Part shown: one piece after another, positions 6,954 to 14,278 of the stretch | Layout: every line of letters begins with the position of its first letter | Numbering within the stretch: position 1 is the first letter of the stretch | DNA from: WOZL01 sp041678645 | GTDB taxonomy: Bacteria; Patescibacteriota; Dojkabacteria; SC72 | Direction of reading: 5' to 3' | NCBI GenBank assembly: GCA_041678645.1 | Contig: JBAYNT010000008.1 | Span: forward strand, 1-18,223 | Length of the DNA: 18,223 bases | Position numbers and translations under genes: made by a program | The notes under the pieces: generated by a model | What the model was told of the DNA's origin: nothing | The model's input: the letters and a program-made list of their open reading frames with translations, nothing else | Databases searched by the model: none

Positions 6954-7154
6954 ATGGCAGTAATTGTACATGCTAACGAAAATATAGACAGCGCTCTAAA
7001 AAGACTACACAGAGAGGTCATGAGAGAGAAAATCTTAGAAACAGCTCGTGATAAAGCCTACAGAATTAAAAAATCTGACTTGGAAATCGCAAAAAGAAGA
7101 GAATGGGCTAAACAGAAAAGAAGAAGAAGAACCGCTTCAAGAAGAGCTAAATAA
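6954..7154 (+). CDS. rpsU: Ribosomal protein bS21
   Basis: A small basic protein of the 30S platform, located near the 16S rRNA 3' end that pairs with Shine-Dalgarno sequences. The 66 residues match the family: a short N-terminal strand (VIVHANENIDSALKRL), a helix with REVMREKIL, and an arginine/lysine-rich C-terminus (KQKRRRRTASRRAK). The start is fixed by the Shine-Dalgarno 4 bases upstream. It leads a compact operon, with yqeY following after 22 bases; the rpsU-yqeY pair is common across bacteria. The identification is confident, based on family pattern, size and neighbours. Confidence 0.95.
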   Translation: MAVIVHANENIDSALKRLHREVMREKILETARDKAYRIKKSDLEIAKRREWAKQKRRRRTASRRAK

Positions 7155-7176
7155 TTTATCTTAGCTTTTAAATACA

Positions 7177-7623
7177 ATGTCTCTTTTAGAACAGATAAGA
7201 GAAGATATGCTATCAGCAGTTAGATCTGAGCAGAAAGAAAAAAGCGAGACACTTAAAATGCTCCTGGCTACAGCCAAAAACGCTCAAATAGAATCAGAAA
7301 AAGGATTAACAGATGCTGATATAGAGAAAATCCTTAGGAAGGAGACCAAGAAAATAGAAGACTCCATTGAACAATACAAAAAAATGGATAGAAAAGAGTT
7401 AGTTGAGAAAGAGCAAAAAGACTTAGAGATTGTAAACGAATACCTACCAGAGCTAATGAGTGAGAAAGATGTGGAGAAACTCGTAGAAAAGAAGATTGAG
7501 CAATTAGGAGCCTTAGATATTCAAGATATGGGTAAAGTAATGGGTGCTGTAATGAAGGAATTAGAAGGTAAAGCTGATGGTAATACAGTTAAAAATATCG
7601 TACAAAACAAACTTACCAAATGA
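7177..7623 (+). CDS. yqeY: YqeY / GatB-Yqey domain protein
   Basis: A 148-residue protein of the YqeY family, related to the tail domain of the GatB amidotransferase subunit. A role in tRNA-dependent amidation or in tRNA binding has been proposed for the family but is not settled. Family features seen are the helical start (LLEQIREDMLSAVRSEQKEK), TLKMLLATAKNAQIE, the central NEYLPELMSEKDVEKLV and the glycine-rich end MGKVMGAVMKELEGKADGNTV. It sits 22 bases after rpsU, a conserved pairing, and its TGA stop overlaps the ybeY start as ATGA. That TGA is the only one used as a stop in the window, and the protein ends where the family does. This supports the standard reading of TGA. Confidence 0.93.
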   Translation: MSLLEQIREDMLSAVRSEQKEKSETLKMLLATAKNAQIESEKGLTDADIEKILRKETKKIEDSIEQYKKMDRKELVEKEQKDLEIVNEYLPELMSEKDVEKLVEKKIEQLGALDIQDMGKVMGAVMKELEGKADGNTVKNIVQNKLTK

Positions 7624-8051
7624 TAGAGGTTTTTAACAGAGACAAACTGCTTAAAATACCCAAAGACATCCCAATTGATAAGATTAAACTTTTGCTTGAG
7701 AGAGAATTTGTTCTTGAAAACAGGATAAACATTGTTTTTGTAACTCCAAAATATATCCAGAGATTAAATAGTGAATACCGTAAAAAGGATGAGGTTACAG
7801 ACCTGTTATCATTTAATATTGATTCCGATACCATCTTGGGTGAAATATATATTTGCCCTGAATATGTAATTAACACTACTCCCTCTAAAAACTTACAAAA
7901 ACAGATTACCCGCCTCTTTATACATGGCATACTACACCTTAAAGGATATGATCATGAGGAGAAGTTTGATGAGCTTGATTACAGTAATGAAGCAATGTAT
8001 ATTAAACAAGAACAGATACTTAATAAAATATTAATTGAAATTTTACAATAA
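7620..8051 (+). CDS. ybeY: Endoribonuclease YbeY, 16S rRNA maturation
   Basis: YbeY is a zinc-dependent single-strand endoribonuclease needed for 16S rRNA 3'-end maturation and ribosome quality control. The metal-binding signature HGILHLKGYDH places histidines at 102, 106 and 112. The family motifs VTDLLSFN (59-66) and GEIYICPE (74-81) are also present. The 143-residue length is typical. The start overlaps the yqeY stop (ATGA) and the stop shares a base with the pth start (TAATG), so the three genes are probably translationally coupled. Its place behind rpsU fits a shared 30S-subunit theme, since bS21 sits near the rRNA end that YbeY helps to process. The identification is confident. Confidence 0.94.
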   Translation: MIEVFNRDKLLKIPKDIPIDKIKLLLEREFVLENRINIVFVTPKYIQRLNSEYRKKDEVTDLLSFNIDSDTILGEIYICPEYVINTTPSKNLQKQITRLFIHGILHLKGYDHEEKFDELDYSNEAMYIKQEQILNKILIEILQ

Positions 8052-8617
8052 TGATTCTCTTAACAGGTATAGGCAATGAGGATGTTAAATATCACAATAC
8101 TAGACATAATGCTGGATATTTTGGTGTGGAATTAGTAAAACAAGCTTTAAGATATGAAGGCTTTATGTCAGACTACGCCTTTAAATTTGACAAATACCTC
8201 CTTTCAAAAGTAACAACTGCCAAGTGGGGTAACAAAGATGTTGTAATATTACAACAAACACAAACCGCAATGAATAATTCAGGAAAAGCAGTGAAAAAAG
8301 CATTTGAGAGATACGATATAGAAGAATTTGTTCTCTTCCATGACGATTTAGATATATGTTTGGGAGATTATAAAATTCAAAAAGGAAAGTCTCCCAAAGG
8401 GCACAATGGTGTTAAGAGCGTTGAGAAAGAATTGGGTACAACAGACTTCTGGAGAGTAAGACTTGGTATAGATAATAGGGAAGAGGGTGATAACACCCCG
8501 GGAGAGGAGTATGTACTAAAGAGATTTAGCAAAGAAGAGTTAGCAATCCTCAAATCAGTGTGTGTAGAAGCCTGCGAGGAGCTCCTATTTACTGAGCTAT
8601 TTGAAAAGTGGCTATAG
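8051..8617 (+). CDS. pth: Peptidyl-tRNA hydrolase
   Basis: Pth releases tRNA from peptidyl-tRNAs that drop off ribosomes. The catalytic histidine is H19 in NTRHNAGY. N9 (GIGNE), N75 (AMNNSG), D98 (FHDDLD) and N119 (GHNGVKS) match the known substrate-contact residues, and WRVRLGID is also conserved. The 188-residue length is typical. The usual glycine-proline start (GLGNPG) is altered to GIGNED, a minor divergence. The gene starts on the last base of the ybeY stop and ends the rpsU operon. Its 3' end overlaps the convergent membrane gene by 29 bases, so both coding ends lie on opposite strands of the same DNA. Confidence 0.95.
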   Translation: MILLTGIGNEDVKYHNTRHNAGYFGVELVKQALRYEGFMSDYAFKFDKYLLSKVTTAKWGNKDVVILQQTQTAMNNSGKAVKKAFERYDIEEFVLFHDDLDICLGDYKIQKGKSPKGHNGVKSVEKELGTTDFWRVRLGIDNREEGDNTPGEEYVLKRFSKEELAILKSVCVEACEELLFTELFEKWL

Positions 8618-9827
8618 AATCTCCATAGAATCTTAGTATCCCATACAAAGTATGTCGTTGAATCTGTTTCTCACCTGGGAGCACAATTCCAACACTATTC
8701 ATATTTAAAGTAATCCCCATATTCATAATTTCACCTTCCTCGTTAAGTAAGAAAAAGATCTTCCCTTGAGGTAGTAGGGGATTACTATTCATATTCAAAT
8801 CAATTAAAAGCTTTTTGGAATCTAAATAGTTCTTTAAAACCTCCTGATGATTATATGTAACGGTATATTTCTTTTTGTCGAGCCCTTTTATATAGAAATC
8901 TTTTAAGACCGGCTCCATGGGAGAGAAACTCTCATAGAAAGATTGGGACACTAATCTATATGAATTTAATGCTCCGTATTTTAGGAATATCCTATCCATT
9001 AAACTCTGATTTTTGCCTACAACCAACTTATGTGAATCTATAATGCTCTTTGCTTTTTCCACTACAAGAGCTTGATCAGCATCCAAGATATTATCAATCC
9101 CATTATTATCTACATCCCAGTCCTCTATATCCCGCAATGTATCATAATCCATATCATAGTCTATATATGGCCTACTAGCGTCCTCTAAAAAGCTCTTGTT
9201 GTAAGTCCTAAAACCCATAAAAACAGTAAAGAGCAGATAGAAAACTGACAAAGTAATTAGACAATATGCAATTACATCATCCCACTTTTGTTTTATTAAG
9301 AATTTCCTACTGAAAAACCAGAAAAAAATTGCAATAATAACGATCTCAATAGCAAAATAGATACTAAAGAAGTAACCAGTAAAATAACTAGGCTCAAAAA
9401 CATACTTTAATATCGTAAAAGGCGTATCAGTTATAGGATAAAGAAGCATAATATTGCTTACTAACAGATCTGCTACAAGATGAGATAGGCCCGCTATAAG
9501 AAAGCTATTAAGTATAATATTTAACAAATCTTTTGTAAGAAACTGTTTACTCTTTGTATTGATATGTGGGTATATGATCTTCGAAAGGATTAGAAGTAGT
9601 AACCAACACCCAATCCAATATATAGGGGTATGAGTAAAACAATCATGATGAGTATATGAAGGCCTATCAAGCCCCATCATTATAAGAAAATCAAAATCTG
9701 GGAGTATCCCAAATATCAGAGAAAGCACCGCTACAAACATTTGCTGAGAATTCTTTAACCCTGAGATTTTCTTTTTCTGTATTACCTCATTGGCTAAATA
9801 TGAGACAGGGGCATGTGCTAAAAACAT
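8589..9827 (-). CDS. YdjM/DUF457-type membrane protein with EF-hand/TSP3-like loop and C-terminal extension
   Basis: The only minus-strand gene, 412 residues. The N-terminal half resembles the YdjM/DUF457 inner-membrane 'metal-dependent hydrolase' family. It has H5 (AHAP), DFD (44-46) after a helix, HHDCFTH (60-66) and SHLVAD (115-120), with several membrane helices (about 30-50, 70-87, 105-125, 150-172, 186-206). The biochemical activity of this family is poorly established. From about residue 207 the protein is soluble. It contains DVDNNGIDNILD (238-249), which matches the calcium-binding TSP3/EF-hand pattern (D238, D240, N242, D249). A C-terminal region of about 160 residues that I do not recognise follows. 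The tail overlaps pth by 29 bases, and the start is divergent from mfd. It could be an envelope enzyme, but the function is unknown. Confidence 0.75.
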   Translation of the reverse strand: MFLAHAPVSYLANEVIQKKKISGLKNSQQMFVAVLSLIFGILPDFDFLIMMGLDRPSYTHHDCFTHTPIYWIGCWLLLLILSKIIYPHINTKSKQFLTKDLLNIILNSFLIAGLSHLVADLLVSNIMLLYPITDTPFTILKYVFEPSYFTGYFFSIYFAIEIVIIAIFFWFFSRKFLIKQKWDDVIAYCLITLSVFYLLFTVFMGFRTYNKSFLEDASRPYIDYDMDYDTLRDIEDWDVDNNGIDNILDADQALVVEKAKSIIDSHKLVVGKNQSLMDRIFLKYGALNSYRLVSQSFYESFSPMEPVLKDFYIKGLDKKKYTVTYNHQEVLKNYLDSKKLLIDLNMNSNPLLPQGKIFFLLNEEGEIMNMGITLNMNSVGIVLPGEKQIQRHTLYGILRFYGDSIATFQIAQ

Positions 9828-9836
9828 AATTATTAC

Positions 9837-9865
9837 TTACAAAATTATCCTCTATCCATTATAAT
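9837..9865 (+). promoter_or_regulatory. Promoter of mfd, predicted leaderless start
   Basis: TTACAA at 9837-9842, a 17-base spacer and a perfect TATAAT at 9860-9865 lie only 7 bases before the mfd ATG at 9873. Transcription starting 7-8 bases after the -10 would place the first base of the mRNA at or next to the A of the ATG. The -10 lies within the palindrome ATTATAAT (9858-9865), so a TATAAT is also present on the minus strand, 30 bases ahead of the divergent membrane gene. Confidence 0.65.
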
Positions 9866-9872
9866 CTCTCGT

Positions 9873-12272
9873 ATGCAAAGTTCAAGTATTAGCACAACAA
9901 GTGAGAAGTTCTTTGATAGGTTAGGCCAAAGGCTAAACGTTGGTAAAGATCAGAGATATTTCAGTGGTGTAGATAAAGAGTTTGAAGAGCTATTTGCTGA
10001 GATATTGGGTCATAAGAAAAAAACATCTATATATATATCAAGAAATATTGACGAAGATAGTACAAAAGTATTAAGAATTCAGAAAGGAAATACTTTTAAA
10101 GCTAAAGATCTTCTAGATTTAGGCTATAAAAAAGTAGAGAGAGTATGGGAGGAAGGTGAGTTTTCACTACTTGGAGATGTCCTCATTGTATGGCCCTACA
10201 GTATGAGCAATATATTGAGAGTTAGTCTTTGGGAAGAGGAAATAGAGAGTGTGGAAATAGTTAAGCCAGAAAATAGAAAAAGTATTAGTACAGTAGAATT
10301 TAAAGACATTTTGCCCAAAGACTCCTCTCAGATAGTGGGAAGTGAGAATTTTGCTGAGAGTCAATTGGTATATTTGCTAGACGATATAGAGGGGAAGCTA
10401 AATACAGAAGATGTTGGTTTGAAGAGGATACCGGGTATATATAACTACACGGACATACATACTACGCAAAATATCCTCAAAAACTATAAAAATCTAAGGT
10501 ATGAGGTATGGTATTTAACAAAAAACTATGAAAGGTTCGAGAAAAGTGGGAGTAAACTAGGGAAATATATAGACAAATATTTTGAAGCGGACACATTAAT
10601 AGAAAAGGAGCTGAACAGAGGCTTCATATATGAGAAAAATAAGCTTCTTTTACTTACAGATTTAGAAGTTCTAGGTGAAATAGATCTGTCTGAGCATAAG
10701 AAGGGGATTGATATAGATAAAGGTTCTCTTGAGATACTCAAAAAAATAGTACCTGGGGATTACGTAGTACATGAAGATCATGGGATAGGGGTGTTTGATG
10801 GCGTAAAAGATATAGAACAGAGAAGATATTTAGATATCCATTATGCTAAAAACGATAGATTGCTCATTCCATTTAGTGCGGTTGATAAGGTAACCAAATA
10901 TATCAGTGCGGGGATGAAAAAACCTAGGCTAACAGGTCTTAATAGTGGGATATGGAATAGAATATCTAAGAGTGCAAAGAAGGAGGCGGAAAACATCGCT
11001 AAGGAGCTTCTACAGCTATATGCAGTGAGATCCACCATGCGAACTGAGAGGATAATATCTTCCGAGCAAGATTTAGATGAATTTTGGAAATTTGTTAACA
11101 AATTTGAATTTACAGATACGGAAGATCAATTAGTTGCTACCAACCATATAGTTAATGATTTCCAAAACAGTACACCTATGGATAGACTCCTTGTAGGCGA
11201 TGTAGGCTTTGGTAAGACGGAGATAGCTATGAGAGCGACATTAGCAGCAGTAAATGCGGGTTTTCAAGTAGCTATACTCGCTCCCACAACTGTATTGGTA
11301 GAGCAGCATCTAAACGTTTTTAAAGAGCGTTTTAAAGATTACCCTTATATCATAGACTCCCTTAGCAGGTTCAGAACAGAGAAGGAGAAGGCTCAGGTAT
11401 TAGAAGGATTGCAAAAGGGTACTATAGATATCGTTATCGGTACACACAGTTTACTTTCAAAATCGGTAAAATTTAAAAATCTGAATCTAGTAATAATAGA
11501 TGAAGAGCAGAAGTTCGGAGTAAAACAGAAAGAACATCTTAAAGAGATCAGGCTTAACAGTAACATCCTATCTATGACAGCTACACCAATCCCGAGAACC
11601 CTTAATCTGTCTCTGATGGGTATTAGGGATATATCTGTTTTAGCGACTCCACCTATGGGTAGAAAAGATATTGAGAATGAATTCTCTAAGTTCTCTTGGC
11701 AAGAAGCACAGAGAGTAATTAAAAGAGAGATAGATAGAGATGGGCAAGTTTTCTATTTACATAACAGGATCGGGACCATACAATCTGTGAAGAATAAATT
11801 AGATAAACTCTTTCCGGAGAATGTAGTAGAAATATTGCATGGACAAATGAGCAGCAACAGGATTGAGCAAACAATGAAATCATTTATCAATGGGGAGGTA
11901 GACGTTTTACTATGTACTACCATAATCGAAAATGGTATAGATATCCCTAATGTAAACACGTTAATTATAGATGATGTTACTAGCTATGGACTGTCCCAGC
12001 TATACCAAATAAGAGGTCGTATAGGTAGAGGTAGTAAACAGGCATATGCCTGTTTTATGTTTGATAAACTCAAGGGTAACAGCTCACTTAGATTAAATGC
12101 GCTCAAAGAAGCACAGGCACTTGGCTCCGGCTTTATACTTTCAAACCGTGATTTAGAGATAAGGGGAGCAGGAGATATCCTTGGTAAAAACCAGTCGGGA
12201 ATTATCAACTCAGTTGGTTACGGATTGTATACACGCATGTTGAGTGAGGCCGTAGGGGAAATGAAAAAATAG
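9873..12272 (+). CDS. mfd: Reduced Mfd transcription-repair coupling factor (lacks C-terminal D7)
   Basis: Mfd is a DNA translocase that removes stalled RNA polymerase and recruits repair proteins. The RNA-polymerase-interacting CarD-like domain spans about 290-345 (GDYVVHEDHGIGVF, LLIPFSAVDKVTKY). Helicase motifs follow: GDVGFGKTE (442-450), DEEQ (543-546), SMTATPIPRT (567-576), ENGIDIPNVN (686-695), QIRGRIGR (712-719) and the translocation motif RDLEIRGAGDILG (759-771). The total of 799 residues compares with about 1150 in E. coli. The protein stops right after GYGLYTRMLSEAV, where D7 would begin. The first ~285 residues are shorter than, and only weakly like, the UvrB-type N-terminal module. 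Only 83 bases follow before dnaX, so this is natural shortening and not a frameshift. RecG is excluded by the CarD-like domain. Confidence 0.93.
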   Translation: MQSSSISTTSEKFFDRLGQRLNVGKDQRYFSGVDKEFEELFAEILGHKKKTSIYISRNIDEDSTKVLRIQKGNTFKAKDLLDLGYKKVERVWEEGEFSLLGDVLIVWPYSMSNILRVSLWEEEIESVEIVKPENRKSISTVEFKDILPKDSSQIVGSENFAESQLVYLLDDIEGKLNTEDVGLKRIPGIYNYTDIHTTQNILKNYKNLRYEVWYLTKNYERFEKSGSKLGKYIDKYFEADTLIEKELNRGFIYEKNKLLLLTDLEVLGEIDLSEHKKGIDIDKGSLEILKKIVPGDYVVHEDHGIGVFDGVKDIEQRRYLDIHYAKNDRLLIPFSAVDKVTKYISAGMKKPRLTGLNSGIWNRISKSAKKEAENIAKELLQLYAVRSTMRTERIISSEQDLDEFWKFVNKFEFTDTEDQLVATNHIVNDFQNSTPMDRLLVGDVGFGKTEIAMRATLAAVNAGFQVAILAPTTVLVEQHLNVFKERFKDYPYIIDSLSRFRTEKEKAQVLEGLQKGTIDIVIGTHSLLSKSVKFKNLNLVIIDEEQKFGVKQKEHLKEIRLNSNILSMTATPIPRTLNLSLMGIRDISVLATPPMGRKDIENEFSKFSWQEAQRVIKREIDRDGQVFYLHNRIGTIQSVKNKLDKLFPENVVEILHGQMSSNRIEQTMKSFINGEVDVLLCTTIIENGIDIPNVNTLIIDDVTSYGLSQLYQIRGRIGRGSKQAYACFMFDKLKGNSSLRLNALKEAQALGSGFILSNRDLEIRGAGDILGKNQSGIINSVGYGLYTRMLSEAVGEMKK

Positions 12273-12317
12273 ATTCGCCCATAGGTAGGGTATCAAACCC
12301 GTTCACAAAAAATCTAC

Positions 12318-12347
12318 TTTACAAGCGTTTAAATAGTGGTCTAAGAT
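12318..12347 (+). promoter_or_regulatory. Promoter of dnaX-ybaB-recR, predicted leaderless start
   Basis: TTTACA at 12318-12323, an 18-base spacer and TAAGAT at 12342-12347 end 8 bases before the dnaX ATG at 12356. The predicted first transcribed base falls at or within a base or two of the start codon, and no Shine-Dalgarno is present. The 83-base gap otherwise holds a 4-bp GGGT/ACCC hairpin (12288-12300) without a T run. Confidence 0.6.
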
Positions 12348-12355
12348 ATACAATT

Positions 12356-13921
12356 ATGTCATCAGTACTATATAGAAAATACAGGTCTCAGAATTTTGAA
12401 GAAATTATAGGTCAAGAACATGTGACCAAAATTTTAAAGAACGCAGTTAAGGGAGACATGCTTACTCACGCATATCTATTTGTAGGTTCTAGGGGTACAG
12501 GGAAAACAACTACAGCGAGAATCTTAGCTAAAGCTATTAACTGTGAGAGCCTAACCAAGGATGGAAATCCATGTGGTAAATGTAGGATATGTAAGAGTAT
12601 TGATGGAGGGACTTTTTTGGATTTAATAGAGATAGACGCTGCATCTAATAGGGGTATTGATCAGATAAGGGAGCTGAAGGAAAAGTTAGAATTCTCCCCA
12701 ACCGAGGGTAAATACAAAATATATATCATTGACGAGGTACATATGCTTACTACCGAGGCCTTTAATGCGCTTTTAAAGACTCTAGAGGAACCCCCAGAGC
12801 ATGTGATATTTATATTGGCTACAACAGAGGTTCATAAATTACCCGCAACTATACTATCCAGATGTCAAAGGTACGATTTCAGATTAGGAACAGATAAAGA
12901 GATTGAAGAAGTTATTGACAGAAGTGCTAAGGGTGAAGGTATGAAGATAGAAGATGAAGCAAAAAAGATACTTGTTAATAATGCGAGGGGGAGTTACAGG
13001 GATGCTCTTTCATTGCTTGACGTGGTATTTACTGGCCAAAGTGGAAAAGATAAAAAGATTACAGAGAGTGAAGTAAGAAAGTTTTTGGGATTGCCTGATA
13101 TAGAAATGGTAGACTTGTTGTTGACAAACCTTGTAGGAAATAATCCTAAAGAAGCTTTACAGTTAATAGAGGAGCTTGAAGAGAAAGGTGTAAACTTTCA
13201 ACAGTATGTAGCATATACTCTCGAGGTTCTCAGAGAGGCTCTAGTAGCTAAGATTAAAGGTGAGGAGTTAGAGTATCAATTCTTCAGTCAGGTCTCTCAA
13301 AAGGACATCCTAAGACTTGTAAAGGCATTTTTAGATGTAGAGAGAGGGCTCAAAGGAAGTGGGAACCAATCTTTAGTTATAGAAATGGTAATACCTGAGT
13401 TTTGTACAACAGAAAGTGGCGAAGAGGAAGAAGAAGAGGAGGAAGAAGAGGATAGCTCAGAAGAGTATGTGGACAATCATGTGGATAGTAGGAAAGCTTC
13501 AGATGATAGTAAAAATTACCCAGATATCGATTTTAAAGTTATCAAAAAAGAGTGGAAGAGGGTGGCAATAGCAATAAAGCCAGTACACAAGCACCTTTAT
13601 GCATTCCTAGAGACATCTAAACCAATAAAACTTGAGAATAGGAAATTGCATATAGAGGTTCCTTTTCAGTTTTATAAAGACCAAATAGAGTGTCCACAAA
13701 GCAGAGAAGCTATTAACAAAGTATTAAAAGATATTTTTGCGGCTCCTTTTTCTTTAGTTTGTACTGTTAATGAAAAAGCTAAGCCTAGGATGAAAACAAA
13801 TGTAGACGTTGTATTGCAAAAAGTTCCTAAGAAGCCTAAATCAGAGCAAGAATCTCAAGTAAGAAGATTTAAACCTAAGAGTATACCTGCAGAGTTAGAA
13901 GCGATATTTGAAGGTATGTAA
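12356..13921 (+). CDS. dnaX: DNA polymerase III clamp-loader subunit DnaX (tau/gamma)
   Basis: The ATPase subunit of the clamp loader, which places the sliding clamp on primed DNA. The N-terminal AAA+ module has Walker A GSRGTGKTT (44-52), zinc cysteines C63, C73, C76 and C79, Walker B with DEVH (126-129), EEPPEH, sensor 1 ATTEVHKLP and the arginine finger SRC (168-170). The collar domain runs to about 350. A run of ten glutamates (356-365) begins an acidic linker, then a divergent C-terminal domain (about 388-490). The length of 521 is close to a tau-type protein. There is an A-AAA-AAG heptamer in frame at 12961-12967, but slipping there would stop within four codons, so a gamma product is not supported. 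dnaX-ybaB-recR is a widely conserved order. The start is set by the family N-terminus VLYRKYR and the predicted leaderless promoter. Confidence 0.96.
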   Translation: MSSVLYRKYRSQNFEEIIGQEHVTKILKNAVKGDMLTHAYLFVGSRGTGKTTTARILAKAINCESLTKDGNPCGKCRICKSIDGGTFLDLIEIDAASNRGIDQIRELKEKLEFSPTEGKYKIYIIDEVHMLTTEAFNALLKTLEEPPEHVIFILATTEVHKLPATILSRCQRYDFRLGTDKEIEEVIDRSAKGEGMKIEDEAKKILVNNARGSYRDALSLLDVVFTGQSGKDKKITESEVRKFLGLPDIEMVDLLLTNLVGNNPKEALQLIEELEEKGVNFQQYVAYTLEVLREALVAKIKGEELEYQFFSQVSQKDILRLVKAFLDVERGLKGSGNQSLVIEMVIPEFCTTESGEEEEEEEEEEDSSEEYVDNHVDSRKASDDSKNYPDIDFKVIKKEWKRVAIAIKPVHKHLYAFLETSKPIKLENRKLHIEVPFQFYKDQIECPQSREAINKVLKDIFAAPFSLVCTVNEKAKPRMKTNVDVVLQKVPKKPKSEQESQVRRFKPKSIPAELEAIFEGM

Positions 13922-13941
13922 TCCTACCCTTATTTATACTG

Positions 13942-13947
13942 TATAAT
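13942..13947 (+). promoter_or_regulatory. Possible -10 element upstream of ybaB
   Basis: TATAAT lies in the 57-base dnaX-ybaB gap, 31 bases before the ybaB ATG. No clear -35 is seen. It could give a separate ybaB-recR transcript, but read-through from dnaX is equally likely. Confidence 0.35.
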
Positions 13948-13978
13948 ATCCCATATATTATTTAATCAACTTTTAATC

Positions 13979-14269
13979 ATGGCAAATATTAGAGAAATGC
14001 TAAAGATGCAAAATGAAGCTAAAAAAATGCAAAAGAAACTAAAGGAACAGAAGATAGTGGGGGAATCTAAGGATGGATTGCTCAAGATATATATGAATGC
14101 AGCACAGGAGTTTGAAAATATAGAAATAGACCCAGAAATACTGGATCCTGAACAGATGGATCGCTTTAAGAATAGGATGAAAGAAGCTTTTAAAGATTAC
14201 CAGAAGAAATTACAAAAACAGATGGTTCAGAGCATGGATATTGATTCATTAAAGAATATGTTTAGTTAA
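13979..14269 (+). CDS. ybaB: YbaB/EbfC nucleoid-associated protein
   Basis: A small DNA-binding protein (96 residues) that forms dimers and coats DNA. It has a methionine/lysine/glutamine-rich N-terminal helix (REMLKMQNEAKKMQKKLKEQ), a beta segment and a C-terminal helix (DRFKNRMKEAFKDYQKKLQKQM), as expected for the family. The usual core glycine motif (vtV.g.G) is reduced to DGLLKIYMNAAQEF, so the strand region is divergent. Its location between dnaX and recR is the strongest support, since this order is common in bacteria. It starts 57 bases after dnaX and ends 9 bases before recR. No Shine-Dalgarno is visible. Confidence 0.9.
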   Translation: MANIREMLKMQNEAKKMQKKLKEQKIVGESKDGLLKIYMNAAQEFENIEIDPEILDPEQMDRFKNRMKEAFKDYQKKLQKQMVQSMDIDSLKNMFS

Positions 14270-14278
14270 ACCTAGAAT

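Noticed and set aside
7621..7623. Possible recoding of TGA as glycine or tryptophan
   Set aside because: yqeY ends at this TGA at the length expected for its family, ybeY starts there in an ATGA overlap, and tryptophan is encoded by TGG throughout.
12288..12300. Possible terminator after mfd (GGGT-ATCAA-ACCC)
   Set aside because: The stem is only 4 bp and is not followed by a T run on the plus strand.
12961..12978. A-AAA-AAG slippery heptamer in dnaX, the same heptamer used for gamma production in E. coli
   Set aside because: A -1 slip gives only three more codons before TAA at 12976, truncating inside the collar domain at about 207 residues. That is far shorter than a functional gamma, and such A runs are common in this AT-rich DNA.
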